Below are positions 43,044 through 52,068 of a stretch of 64,000 nt of DNA, piece after piece. A program made the translations under genes and the position numbers. The notes below the pieces were generated by a model, which saw only the letters and a list, made by a program, of their open reading frames with translations, searched no databases and was not told the origin of the DNA. This DNA comes from Phocaeicola fibrisolvens (lineage in GTDB: Bacteria > Bacteroidota > Bacteroidia > Bacteroidales > Bacteroidaceae), in contig NZ_JAOQJI010000010.1 of the NCBI RefSeq assembly GCF_025567125.1, forward strand, positions 1-64,000. Reading direction: 5' to 3'. Each line of letters opens with the position of its first letter. The stretch's first letter is position 1.

Positions 43044-44381
43044 TTACTTTTCTAAAGTAAGTGGAATGCCTTGGTAGAAATCCAGAATTTTGGCACGGAA
43101 CAGGTAGTCGTATTTTGCCTGCACACAGTCGGACACGGCTTTCATCCAGTTGGTGCGGGCTTCGTTGTATTCCGTGGCGTTGGCTTTTCCGTTGGTATAT
43201 TTTTCTTTCATGAGCTTGAAGGAGGCTTCTGCCGCTTCGTCGGCTACCTGACTGCTTTGGTATTTGCTCTCCGCATTGACGGCATTGTAATAGGCTTGCT
43301 GTATCTCTTTGTAGAGTGCCTTTTTACTTTCCTCCAGTTGCCAGTTCAGGGTGGTTTGTTCCAGGCGTGCCGTACGGACCCGGTTACGGGTACTCAGTCG
43401 GTTGAAGATGGGGATGCTCAGCGAAAGTCCCACGTATTGGCTGAAATTGTCCTTCAGCTGGGAATGGAAACTGGCATTGTCTCTGCCCGACATTTTGTAG
43501 TAGCTGGTACCCAGACCGGCACCGAAACTGAGTTGGGGATAATAGGCGCTTTGGGCAATGCGGATGCTGCGGGCTGCGCCTTGCAAGCGATACTGTGCCG
43601 CCTTGATGGAAGGCTTGATGAGCAGTGCCTGATTGTAGATGTCGGTTGGAGAGGTCAGCGTTCCGAACAGTTGTTCGGGCTGGATGTCGGGACTGACAAT
43701 CTGGAAATTATCCGGCGAAGGCAGTTCCAGCAGTTGGCTGAGATCGAGCAGGGACAAGCGATAGTCGTTCTCGGTCTGTACCAGTGAAAGCTGGTCTTGT
43801 GCCACGCGCGATTTGGCCTCGTACAATTCCGCTTCCGAGGCTTTCCCGTTTTGGAAATAGGCTTCTTTCTGGGTCAGTATTTCCTGACTCAGTTCCACTT
43901 GCTGCCGGGCTATTTTCACCAGTTCCTCGTTGAAGAGCACTTGCAGGTAGGCCGAGGTCACCTGAATGCTGATATCCTCTTTGGCCTTGTTCAAGTCTTC
44001 CGTGGCTGCTTGGAGGTTCAGTTTGGAAAGGGCAATGTTATTCGGAATCTGCATGCCGGTGAACAAGGGTACACTGGTGCTCAGGTTGAAGCCCGTGTTC
44101 TGGGTATTGATACTCTGGTAGGTGTTGTTAGACTGCAAGCTTCGTCCGAAGTTGAACGAGTGGGAGGCACTGCCGTTCAGGTCGGGCAGACGGCTCCATT
44201 TGGCGGTATTCAGTTCCACTGCGCTCTTGTCGCGGGCGGCTTCCTGCTGCTTGACGGTCAGGTTGTGGGCGATGGCATACTCGATGCAGCGTGTCAAGTC
44301 CCATGCTTCCTCTGCTTGGCTGGCACCTGTGGCCAGCAGGCCGAAACTCAGTACGGCCAGTTGTTTCAAGTTGATTCTCAT
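43044..44381 (-). CDS. TolC family outer-membrane efflux protein, efflux system 2
   Basis: 445 residues with a signal peptide (about 1-23, GASQAEE) and long coiled helical stretches in a two-fold repeat. The mature start AWDLTRCIEYAIAHNLTVKQQ and SLSIPIFNRLSTRNRVRTARL are typical TolC elements. It is the last gene of efflux operon 2, 3 bp after the adaptor gene. It probably forms the outer-membrane exit for that MacAB-like pump. Confidence 0.92.
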   Translation of the reverse strand: MRINLKQLAVLSFGLLATGASQAEEAWDLTRCIEYAIAHNLTVKQQEAARDKSAVELNTAKWSRLPDLNGSASHSFNFGRSLQSNNTYQSINTQNTGFNLSTSVPLFTGMQIPNNIALSKLNLQAATEDLNKAKEDISIQVTSAYLQVLFNEELVKIARQQVELSQEILTQKEAYFQNGKASEAELYEAKSRVAQDQLSLVQTENDYRLSLLDLSQLLELPSPDNFQIVSPDIQPEQLFGTLTSPTDIYNQALLIKPSIKAAQYRLQGAARSIRIAQSAYYPQLSFGAGLGTSYYKMSGRDNASFHSQLKDNFSQYVGLSLSIPIFNRLSTRNRVRTARLEQTTLNWQLEESKKALYKEIQQAYYNAVNAESKYQSSQVADEAAEASFKLMKEKYTNGKANATEYNEARTNWMKAVSDCVQAKYDYLFRAKILDFYQGIPLTLEK

Positions 44382-44384
44382 GGC

Positions 44385-45482
44385 TTACATTTCTTTTTTG
44401 AGTCCTCGAATAGCTTCATCGGGTTTCAGCCCGCTCTTAATCTCGATATTTACTCCGTCACTGATGCCGGTCTGTACTTGGCGGCGGATAAATTTCTGTG
44501 TGGGTACACTGTCGGTCAATACATAGACAAAGGTAGAATCGCCACTGAACTCAATGGCACTTTCCGGTACGGTCAGTGCGTGGTTGGCTCGCTGGAGTTC
44601 GATTTCCGCATTGGCACTGTATCCGGAACGGATGGTCACACTGTCGGGCACGGTGATGGCTGCCTTGATTTCAAACTGGTTGGCTCCGTTGTTTTCCACG
44701 CTTTTCGGAGAAATGTATTCCAGTACGGCATCGAATTTCATGTTCTGCAAGGCGCCAAGCGTGATTTTGACGGGGATACCTTCGCGGATACGTCCCACTT
44801 CCGTTTCGTCCACATTGCCACGGAAGATGAGGTCGCCCATATCGGCTACGGTGGCGATAGTGGTACCGTCGTTGAACGTGTTACTCATGATGACGGAGTT
44901 ACCCACTTTGATAGGTACGTCTAGAATCAGTCCGTCGATGGTAGAACGAATCAGGGTACTGCTGAAGGAGGCACTGCTCTTGGTGATTCCTTCTTTTACG
45001 ATTTGCAGGTTGTCTTTGGCGGCCTGCAATTCTTCGCGGGCTTGTTTGGCGGCCAGCAGCGTCTTTTCGTATTCTTCGCTGCTCACCAGCTTGCTCTTAT
45101 AGAGTTTTTCCATGCGTTCCAAATCCGTTTCGGCCTGTCGTCCGTTGATTTCAGCCAGACGGACACGGCTTTCAGCCGAATTGAGGGAACCCAGTTCGGG
45201 GATGACCTTGACCTTGGCGATGATTTCACCTTTTTTCACCGTTTCGCCGGCTTCCTTGTACACTTCCGAAATGATGCCGGAAATTTGCGGCTTGATTTGT
45301 ACTTCGTCGCGCGGTTCAATCTTTCCAGTGGCTACGGTGGTTTGCACCAAATCCGTGGTCTGTGAATGGAGAATTTCGTACGCCGTGTCTTTCGGCTGTG
45401 ATTTTTGATACAGGAACACGAAGGTTCCGATGAAAATCAGTGCAATCAGCACCAATGAGATGATCTTGATGTACTTTTTCAT
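44385..45482 (-). CDS. efflux periplasmic adaptor (MacA/HlyD family), efflux system 2
   Basis: 365-residue membrane fusion protein. An N-terminal membrane helix (about 8-25, ISLVLIALIFIGTFVFLY) anchors it. A lipoyl half (VATGKIEPRDEVQIKPQISGII), a coiled-coil hairpin (about 95-160), then the second lipoyl half, beta-barrel and membrane-proximal domain follow. MacA-type adaptors connect MacB-like permeases to TolC. It lies 37 bp after the permease and 3 bp before tolC. Confidence 0.92.
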   Translation of the reverse strand: MKKYIKIISLVLIALIFIGTFVFLYQKSQPKDTAYEILHSQTTDLVQTTVATGKIEPRDEVQIKPQISGIISEVYKEAGETVKKGEIIAKVKVIPELGSLNSAESRVRLAEINGRQAETDLERMEKLYKSKLVSSEEYEKTLLAAKQAREELQAAKDNLQIVKEGITKSSASFSSTLIRSTIDGLILDVPIKVGNSVIMSNTFNDGTTIATVADMGDLIFRGNVDETEVGRIREGIPVKITLGALQNMKFDAVLEYISPKSVENNGANQFEIKAAITVPDSVTIRSGYSANAEIELQRANHALTVPESAIEFSGDSTFVYVLTDSVPTQKFIRRQVQTGISDGVNIEIKSGLKPDEAIRGLKKEM

Positions 45483-45519
45483 AATGAACTTTGGTTTTTT
45501 GTTTGTTTTGTGGCTTTAT

Positions 45520-46764
45520 TTATTCGTCGCGTATGGCTTCAATGGGTTTGATGCTCATGGCCCGGTAGGCAGGAGCCAGTCCGGCCAGCAGTCCTAATAT
45601 GAGCAGGAGGGCACAGGCACCGATGGCTTCCCAAAAACTAATCTGGAACTCAGTAGGTGCAGTAGGAGTGGAAGTACCCATTTCTGTCAGGTTCAGCAGG
45701 AACACGGCAAACGTGATGCCGGCCATGCCTGCCAGAATGGTCAGCACCATGCTTTCCGACAGAATCTGTGATAGAATGTCATTGGGGCGGGCACCGATGG
45801 CACGCCGGATACCGATTTCAGTAGTCCGTTCCTTGACGGTGACCATCATGATGTTGCTCACTCCAATGGCACCGGCCAGCAGGGTACCGAGTCCGACCAT
45901 CCAGCCCAAAATCTTAATGCCCGAAAACAAGTTGTCTACCATGCTGAACATAGCTTCCGCATTGACCAGAATCACAGCCTGTCCGTCGTTGGGGTGAATC
46001 AGATGGGCATTTTTAATCACCTGTTCCACTTTCTTCTCTACCTCTCCAATGGAATAGCCTTTACGGGCCGTATAACAGAGGAGCTGTACTTTCTGGCCGA
46101 AGTTGTAGTTCTGCTGCATGGTGGTGAAAGGGATGATGACCGAGGTCTCCGACTGTCCTTGGATGGAGATGTTTCCTACGGCCATGCTGACCCCGATAAT
46201 CCGGTAGTAAATGCCGTTGACCTCGATGAACTTTCCGCAGGGGTCTTCCCCTCCTGGGAACAGGCTCTCGTAGATACGCTTCCCGATGACACACACTTTC
46301 CGTTGGTCGCGGATGTCGATGTCGTTGATGAAACGTCCGAATACGATGTTGGGTTCTTCAATCTTCTGGTATTCGGGATACAGGCCTTTCAGGGTTCCTG
46401 AGATTTTATTCTCGTTGTAAATGGCATTGATGCCCCATTTGGCTAGGGTGGCAGTCACGGTTTCCAGCTCGTTGACTTGTTTCCGGACCCGTTCTACATC
46501 TTTGTTTTCCAAATCCCAGTATCTTCCCTGCTGGAATCCTTTATAAGCCTTGCTGGTTTTGTTGGCGCCCAGGAAACCGGAGTTGGTGGCAAAGCCTTCA
46601 AATTGCCGGGACAACATCTGTTGCAGTCCTTTGGCCCCTCCCATCAGGGCAATCAGCATGAATACCCCCCAGAAGATACCGAAGGCCGTCAGGAAACTTC
46701 TGGTTTTGTTGCGAGTGATGGTGAGAAGAATTTCTTCCCATGTATCTAAGTCAAATCGTCTCAT
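45520..46764 (-). CDS. MacB-like ABC transporter permease, efflux system 2 (second)
   Basis: 414-residue FtsX/MacB-type permease: one membrane helix near residue 22-42, a large periplasmic MacB core domain and three C-terminal helices (about 285-305, 340-360 and 378-400). The segments TVKERTTEIGIRRAIGARP and AYRAMSIKPIEAIRDE are signatures of the family. It has no fused ATPase domain. The paralogous permease lies 2 bp upstream, so the pump probably uses a permease heterodimer. Confidence 0.93.
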   Translation of the reverse strand: MRRFDLDTWEEILLTITRNKTRSFLTAFGIFWGVFMLIALMGGAKGLQQMLSRQFEGFATNSGFLGANKTSKAYKGFQQGRYWDLENKDVERVRKQVNELETVTATLAKWGINAIYNENKISGTLKGLYPEYQKIEEPNIVFGRFINDIDIRDQRKVCVIGKRIYESLFPGGEDPCGKFIEVNGIYYRIIGVSMAVGNISIQGQSETSVIIPFTTMQQNYNFGQKVQLLCYTARKGYSIGEVEKKVEQVIKNAHLIHPNDGQAVILVNAEAMFSMVDNLFSGIKILGWMVGLGTLLAGAIGVSNIMMVTVKERTTEIGIRRAIGARPNDILSQILSESMVLTILAGMAGITFAVFLLNLTEMGTSTPTAPTEFQISFWEAIGACALLLILGLLAGLAPAYRAMSIKPIEAIRDE

Positions 46765-46766
46765 GG

Positions 46767-48017
46767 TTAATCTGCTCTAAGTGCTTCAATGGGTCGGATT
46801 CTGGCTGCTTTTCGTGCCGGGAAAAGTCCAGCCAGCGTACCGGCAATAACTAAGGTCAGGGTCGCCTCAATGGCAATGGAGAGGTCGACCGTGGGGTTCT
46901 CGAAGAAGGTCATGGAAAAGACACCCATGTCCATGGTCTGTTTTCCGGCCACTTGGTTCATGTATTCCGTGACGGCAATGCCCGCCACCATGCCGATGTA
47001 GCCGAAGAAGGTGGTGATGGCTACACTTTCCGAAATAATCAGCCAGAGGATGGACATCGGTTTGGCCCCCAGTGCTTTGCGGATGCCGAACTCGTGGGTC
47101 CGTTCGCGGACGGTAATGAGCATGATGTTGCTCACTCCCACGATGCCGCTCAGTAAGGTAAAGATACCAATCACCCAGATGGCAGTATGCAGAATCTTCG
47201 TCGCGCTTTGTTGCTGGAGGTACTGGGTGAAACGGTTCCAAATCCAGATGGCGCCGTCATCGGTAGGAGAGAATTGTTTTTTCAGCCCTAAGGTACGGCG
47301 GTAGTCGGCTTCAAATTGTTCGTTCAAGGCTTCATTGGCCAATCCTTGGGTTGTGAACGTGATGTTGTCAATGCTGTCTCCTTTCTGATAAATAGTTTGC
47401 AGGGTGGTGAAAGGTACCAGTGCCGAAGGAGAGAAACTGTTCTGGTCTTTGTAGATGCCCACCACCTGATAGGAAACCCCTTGTGCGTTGAGGTATTTTC
47501 CTATAGGAGCCGTATGCGGGAAAAGGTTCTTGACCGTCTTCTCATGGAGGACAATGACTTTTCGCTTTTCCTCTATGTCGCGTTTGTTGATGAAGCGCCC
47601 TTCCTTTATCTTGATGGCTTCGAGGGACGGATAATTGGGAAGTACCCCGTCCAGCTCGATGCTGAGAGCCTCCTTGCCATAGGTCAGGGTGACATCACTC
47701 TTGCTGACGGTGGCACCTGTTTCTAAAATATGGTCGGGGAAGGAAGAACCCGTCAGTGCCCGGTCGCTTTCTTTCAGGTAAATGCTCCGCCCTTCTTTCA
47801 TCCCTTTATAAGGTTCTGAAGTCATGCCCGGATAGATTTTCATGGAGTTCATGAGCATCCCTTCCGACTGGTTCTCAAATGCATGGATGAGGCCGTTGCC
47901 TGCTCCAAGGAGTACAATCAGCATGAAAATACCCCATGCCACGGAAAAACCGGTCAATAAAGTGCGCAGTTTGTTGCGCATGATGGTTCCGTAGATTTCT
48001 TGTATCAGTTCTGTCAT
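46767..48017 (-). CDS. MacB-like ABC transporter permease, efflux system 2 (first)
   Basis: 416-residue permease with the same MacB/FtsX plan: an N-terminal helix near 22-42, a periplasmic domain and three C-terminal helices. It carries TVRERTHEFGIRKALGAKP and ARKAARIRPIEALRAD. It is clearly a diverged paralogue of its neighbour. It follows the ATPase gene by 9 bp. Confidence 0.93.
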   Translation of the reverse strand: MTELIQEIYGTIMRNKLRTLLTGFSVAWGIFMLIVLLGAGNGLIHAFENQSEGMLMNSMKIYPGMTSEPYKGMKEGRSIYLKESDRALTGSSFPDHILETGATVSKSDVTLTYGKEALSIELDGVLPNYPSLEAIKIKEGRFINKRDIEEKRKVIVLHEKTVKNLFPHTAPIGKYLNAQGVSYQVVGIYKDQNSFSPSALVPFTTLQTIYQKGDSIDNITFTTQGLANEALNEQFEADYRRTLGLKKQFSPTDDGAIWIWNRFTQYLQQQSATKILHTAIWVIGIFTLLSGIVGVSNIMLITVRERTHEFGIRKALGAKPMSILWLIISESVAITTFFGYIGMVAGIAVTEYMNQVAGKQTMDMGVFSMTFFENPTVDLSIAIEATLTLVIAGTLAGLFPARKAARIRPIEALRAD

Positions 48018-48026
48018 AGCGCTAGG

Positions 48027-48746
48027 TTATTTCATGAATCCGTTTTGTCCGAACGGAGAGGCATGGTGGTCGATATTGTCTTCTATGCGTTCTATCAGTC
48101 CGTCTTTGATGTGGATGATTTTATTGGTTTGGTTGGCCACTCCACTTTCGTGGGTGACTACGACGATGGTCAGTCCCTCTTGGTCGTGCAGTTCTTTCAG
48201 GATGTTCATAACTTCCACCGAAGTCTTGCTGTCGAGTGCTCCGGTCGGTTCGTCGGCCAGGATGATTTCCGGTTTGGAAATTAGTGCCCGTGCGATGGCT
48301 ACACGCTGTTTTTGCCCGCCCGACAGTTCGTTAGGGAGGTGATGAGCCCATTCTTTCAGTCCCAGCTTGTCTAAGTATTCCATGGCCAGCAGGTTTCGTT
48401 TCTTTCGGCTGACACCCTGGTAGAAAAGAGGGAGAGCCACATTCTCCATGGCGTTTTTGAACGAAATGAGGTTGAATGACTGGAAGATGAAGCCGATCAT
48501 CCGGTTGCGGTACTCAGCGGCTTTGGTTTCACTTAAGTTCCGGATAAGGACATTGTTCAGGTAATACTCGCCGGAATCGTAGTTGTCCAATATCCCGAGA
48601 ATGTTCAACAAGGTAGATTTTCCGGAACCGGAGGCACCCATGATGGAGACAAATTCTCCTTTTTTAATATGCAGGTCTATGCCTTTGAGTACATGAAGGG
48701 GAGTGCCGTTGTAGTAGGTTTTGTGAATGTTTTTTAAAAGTATCAT
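48027..48746 (-). CDS. ABC transporter ATP-binding protein (MacB/LolD type), efflux system 2
   Basis: 239-residue ATPase with Walker A GASGSGKST, signature LSGGQKQRVAIARAL and Walker B ILADEPTGALDSKTS, plus the H-loop VTHESG. It is the first gene of the operon; its product would power the two permeases that follow. A consensus promoter lies 36 bp upstream. Confidence 0.95.
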   Translation of the reverse strand: MILLKNIHKTYYNGTPLHVLKGIDLHIKKGEFVSIMGASGSGKSTLLNILGILDNYDSGEYYLNNVLIRNLSETKAAEYRNRMIGFIFQSFNLISFKNAMENVALPLFYQGVSRKKRNLLAMEYLDKLGLKEWAHHLPNELSGGQKQRVAIARALISKPEIILADEPTGALDSKTSVEVMNILKELHDQEGLTIVVVTHESGVANQTNKIIHIKDGLIERIEDNIDHHASPFGQNGFMK

Positions 48747-48781
48747 TTGGTTTGTGTTAATTGATTTTTAATCGTATTGCA

Positions 48782-48811
48782 CAAATGTAGAAAAAGTGAT
48801 ACGTTCTCAAA
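48782..48811 (-). promoter_or_regulatory. promoter of efflux operon 2
   Basis: On the minus strand, TTTG at 48811-48808, an 18-bp spacer and TACATTTG at 48789-48782. The -7 box is an exact match; the spacer is 1 bp shorter than the usual 19-21. Confidence 0.7.
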
Positions 48812-48827
48812 AATAGTAGGTGAAAAA

Positions 48828-48859
48828 TTTGTTCTGTTTTTACTGATTATTTACTTTTG
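48828..48859 (+). promoter_or_regulatory. promoter of the ROK glucokinase gene
   Basis: TTTG at 48828-48831, a 20-bp spacer and TACTTTTG at 48852-48859: a full match to the Bacteroides -33/-7 consensus, 34 bp before the ATG. It lies back-to-back with the promoter of efflux operon 2. Confidence 0.78.
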
Positions 48860-48893
48860 TCCGTAGATAATTAACCCTAAATAAAGAAATGTC

Positions 48894-49868
48894 ATGGCAA
48901 TAAACATGGAAAAACCTTATGTAGTAGGTATGGATATTGGCGGAACAAACACTGTTTTTGGTGTGGTTGACTCACGTGGTAACGTGCTGGCTTCTGATTC
49001 TGTCAAAACTCAGCAATATGAAAACATCGAAGAATATGTAGAAGCTGTATGTAAAAAACTCCTTCCTTTGCTGTCTCAGTTTGGTGGAGCTGAAAAGATA
49101 AAAGGTATGGGGGTTGGTGCGCCGAATGGTAACTATTACAGTGGAACCATTGAGTTTGCTCCGAACCTTCCGTGGAAAGGAATTATTCCGTTGGCATCTA
49201 TGTTTGAGGAGCAGCTGGGAATCCCTACTGCGTTGACAAACGACGCCAATGCAGCTGCCATCGGAGAGATGACGTATGGTGCGGCTCGCGGTATGAAAGA
49301 TTTTATCATGATTACCTTGGGTACCGGTGTCGGAAGTGGTATTGTAGTCAACGGACAGTTGGTTTACGGTCATGATGGCTTTGCCGGTGAATTGGGACAC
49401 GTAATTGTGGACCGTAACGGCCGTTCATGTGGTTGCGGACGTAAAGGTTGTTTGGAAACCTATTGTTCGGCTACCGGAGTGGCCCGTACAGCCCGTGAAT
49501 TCCTGGTACAGCGTACGGAACCGAGTTTGTTGCGTAACGTACCTGCAGATGAAATCCAGTCGAAAGATGTATACGATGCTGCAGTGAAAGGCGATAAACT
49601 GGCACAGGATATCTTTGAATATACAGGACGTATTTTGGGAGAGGCTTTGGCCAACTTTATAGCTTTCTCCAGTCCGGAGGCCATTATTCTGTTCGGTGGT
49701 TTGGCTAAGTCGGGCGATTACATCATGAAACCGATTCAGAAGGCAATTGATGAAAACATCCTGAAGATTTATGCTGGAAAAACCAAATTGTTGCTCTCTC
49801 AGTTAAAAGATGCAGATGCGGCTGTATTAGGTGCCAGTGCATTGGGATGGGAAGTAAAAGATAACTGA
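48894..49868 (+). CDS. ROK family sugar kinase (glucokinase)
   Basis: Phosphorylates a hexose, probably glucose, with ATP; 324 residues. The ATP-binding motif MDIGGTNTVFGVVD is near residue 14. The ROK zinc motif is CGCGRKGCLETYCS near 180-193. The second phosphate motif LGTGVGSGIVVNGQ is near 140-153, and the catalytic aspartate is likely in LTNDANAAAIGE. A start four codons downstream is possible. It is a single gene with its own promoter and terminator. Confidence 0.93.
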   Translation: MAINMEKPYVVGMDIGGTNTVFGVVDSRGNVLASDSVKTQQYENIEEYVEAVCKKLLPLLSQFGGAEKIKGMGVGAPNGNYYSGTIEFAPNLPWKGIIPLASMFEEQLGIPTALTNDANAAAIGEMTYGAARGMKDFIMITLGTGVGSGIVVNGQLVYGHDGFAGELGHVIVDRNGRSCGCGRKGCLETYCSATGVARTAREFLVQRTEPSLLRNVPADEIQSKDVYDAAVKGDKLAQDIFEYTGRILGEALANFIAFSSPEAIILFGGLAKSGDYIMKPIQKAIDENILKIYAGKTKLLLSQLKDADAAVLGASALGWEVKDN

Positions 49869-49888
49869 TTCTTAGATTATAAATTAGA

Positions 49889-49933
49889 AAAACAGCCTTG
49901 GCGGAAGTTTTACTTGCCAAGGCTGTTTTTTAT
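49889..49933 (+). terminator. terminator of the glucokinase gene
   Basis: AACAGCCTTGGC and GCCAAGGCTGTT form a perfect 12-bp stem (49891-49902 with 49916-49927) around a 13-nt loop, followed by TTTTTATT. It begins 23 bp after the stop codon. Confidence 0.9.
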
Positions 49934-50159
49934 TATCCACCTGAACATTCGGTCTTCACAGAGGGCATGCAGGAGAATAATACATCTAATCCTAACCTAA
50001 ATAATATTATGAAAAACCTTTTTTTATTCAGTATGCAAAAATAAACTTTCTTGTGGACATAAACTTGTATTTTTTGATTTTATAAGTGAAAAACTGAGTA
50101 TAATACTATCTGATTGGATAATTTGAACTGATAAATGTAAATAATGTAAATAAAGTTTG
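49934..50159. other. AT-rich gap upstream of fabI with a leader-like remnant
   Basis: AT-rich gap between the glucokinase terminator and the fabI promoter. Inside it, CTAACCTAAATAATATT followed by ATG at 50009 resembles the 5' leader of Bacteroides outer-membrane genes. The frame 50009-50044 (MKNLFLFSMQK) stops after 11 codons. It may be a short leader peptide, a decayed gene start or chance. No other coding frame or repeat was seen. Confidence 0.4.
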
Positions 50160-50167
50160 TATCTTTG
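50160..50167 (+). promoter_or_regulatory. -7 promoter element of fabI
   Basis: TATCTTTG, an exact TAnnTTTG match, 25 bp before the ATG at 50193. The longer frame from 50157 overlaps this element and is rejected. Confidence 0.65.
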
Positions 50168-50192
50168 CCCCAAATTTATAATTGAAAACAAT

Positions 50193-51050
50193 ATGAGTTA
50201 TAATTTGCTGAAAGGAAAAAGAGGTATTATTTTTGGTGCACTGAATGAACAGTCTATCGCATGGAAAGTAGCTGAAAAGGCTGTAGAAGAAGGTGCTATT
50301 ATCACACTATCTAATACCCCTGTAGCAGTACGTATGGGGCAGGTATCTGCTTTGGCGGAAAAGTTGAACTGTGAAGTGATTCCCGCTGATGCTACCTGCG
50401 TAGAAGATTTGGAAAATGTATTCAAGCGTTCAATGGAAGTATTGGGCGGTAAGATTGACTTTGTGCTTCATTCAATTGGTATGTCTCCAAATGTTCGCAA
50501 GAAACGTACATACGATGATTTGGACTATGACATGCTGGCAAAAACATTGGATATATCTGCTGTATCATTCCATAAAATGATTCAGTCTGCCAAGAAGTTG
50601 GATGCCATCAACGAATATGGTTCTATTTTGGCTTTGAGCTATGTAGCTGCGCAGCGTACGTTCTATGGTTACAATGATATGGCCGATGCCAAAGCGTTAT
50701 TGGAATCTATTGCCCGTAGTTTCGGTTATATTTACGGTCGTGAACATCATGTACGTATCAATACGATTTCTCAGTCACCGACCATGACTACTGCCGGTTC
50801 GGGTGTGAAAGGTATGGACAAGTTGTTCGACTTTGCCAACCGGATGTCTCCTTTGGGAAATGCATCGGCTGATGAATGTGCGGATTACTGTATCGTAATG
50901 TTCTCTGATCTGACTCGTAAGGTAACTATGCAGAACTTGTTCCACGATGGTGGTTTCTCTAGCGTGGGTATGAGTTTGAGAGCCATGGCTACTTATGAAA
51001 AAGGATTGGATGAATATAAGGATGCCAATGGTAATATTATTTACGGATAA
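50193..51050 (+). CDS. fabI: enoyl-[acyl-carrier-protein] reductase (NADH)
   Basis: Last reductive step of the fatty-acid elongation cycle, 285 residues from MSYNLLKGKRGIIFGAL. It is a short-chain dehydrogenase of the FabI type: GALNEQSIAWKVAEKA is the nucleotide-binding segment. LSYVAAQRTFYGYNDMADAKALLE carries the catalytic tyrosine and lysine. ISQSPTMTTAGSGVKG near 195 forms the substrate loop. The gldB-like gene starts 7 bp later. Confidence 0.96.
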   Translation: MSYNLLKGKRGIIFGALNEQSIAWKVAEKAVEEGAIITLSNTPVAVRMGQVSALAEKLNCEVIPADATCVEDLENVFKRSMEVLGGKIDFVLHSIGMSPNVRKKRTYDDLDYDMLAKTLDISAVSFHKMIQSAKKLDAINEYGSILALSYVAAQRTFYGYNDMADAKALLESIARSFGYIYGREHHVRINTISQSPTMTTAGSGVKGMDKLFDFANRMSPLGNASADECADYCIVMFSDLTRKVTMQNLFHDGGFSSVGMSLRAMATYEKGLDEYKDANGNIIYG

Positions 51051-51057
51051 TCATTAA

Positions 51058-52050
51058 ATGTATCGATTTATCTTTATATTACTGAGTATAATCGTCTTTT
51101 CTGCTTGTCATTCTGATGAGCAGGAGGGCGATTTTTCTTTTGAGGAAATAAAGATAGCACGATACGACCGTCTTCAGTATGAATCTTCCGTGCAAAACAA
51201 TTTTTTCGCTTTACAACGGATGAGAACTGAATTTGCTCAGGAAACTCGTTTGTTGATAGAAGACGTACTGGAATTGGGAGCGGTAGATGCTCCTGATATT
51301 TATGAACGTTTATGCGGATATTATGCTGATTCTGTGCTTGTTCACCTGATGGATGATGCAGAACAGAAATTCAAGGATATGAGTCGTTGGGAAAAGGAAC
51401 TGACAAAAGGGTTCAGGGTATTGAAGAAAGAGATTCCAGAATTACCTGTTCCGAAGGTATATGCACAAATCTCTGCATTGAATCAGTCTGTAGTAGTGGG
51501 AGATAGTGTGTTAGGTATCAGCCTTGACAAGTATATGGGAAGTGAATATCCCCTTTATAAGCGATTTTATTATGTGAATCAGCGCCGTTCTATGTCTTCG
51601 GAATATATTGTATCGGATTGTTTTACTTTTTATCTGTTGGGGCAATATCCTTTTTCATGGGAAGAAGGGCACCGTGCTTTGATGGACATTTTACTGTATC
51701 GTGGAAAAATTGCTTGGGCAGTAGAAGCCATATTGGATGGAGATGTGTCTGGTGAGATTGCTTTGGGTTATACGGAGGAAGAGGTAGAATGGTGTGAGGA
51801 ACATGAAAAGCAATTATGGAAGGAAATAAGAGAGAATCATTATGCTGAAACAACCGATCCGATGGTGATTCGTTCGTATGTTTCTTCCAATGTAAAACCG
51901 TTGTTTGAAGATGACAAGGTACCTCCTTCTTTGGGGATATGGCTGGGAATGAAAGCGGTGGACAGATTTATGAAAGAACATCCGGAAATAAGTCTGAAGA
52001 ATTTACTGGAGCATGTGGATGACACGCTGATTAAGAACGAATTGAATTAA
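51058..52050 (+). CDS. GldB-like gliding motility lipoprotein
   Basis: 330-residue lipoprotein (signal ends at Cys17, VFSACH). I recognise the GldB family from FEEIKIARYDRLQYE near residue 29 and from the YPLYKRFYYVNQRRSM and IWLGMKAVDRFMKEHPE segments. GldB belongs to the gliding/type IX secretion apparatus in flavobacteria, but homologues occur in non-gliding gut Bacteroidales, where the role is unclear. It is between fabI (7 bp) and the methylase gene (18 bp), probably one transcript. Confidence 0.82.
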   Translation: MYRFIFILLSIIVFSACHSDEQEGDFSFEEIKIARYDRLQYESSVQNNFFALQRMRTEFAQETRLLIEDVLELGAVDAPDIYERLCGYYADSVLVHLMDDAEQKFKDMSRWEKELTKGFRVLKKEIPELPVPKVYAQISALNQSVVVGDSVLGISLDKYMGSEYPLYKRFYYVNQRRSMSSEYIVSDCFTFYLLGQYPFSWEEGHRALMDILLYRGKIAWAVEAILDGDVSGEIALGYTEEEVEWCEEHEKQLWKEIRENHYAETTDPMVIRSYVSSNVKPLFEDDKVPPSLGIWLGMKAVDRFMKEHPEISLKNLLEHVDDTLIKNELN

Positions 52051-52068
52051 CTGACTTGACAATTCTTT

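Noticed and set aside
43797..44924. 375-codon open frame on the + strand across tolC and the adaptor
   Set aside because: Spans two well-supported minus-strand genes and has no recognisable domain.
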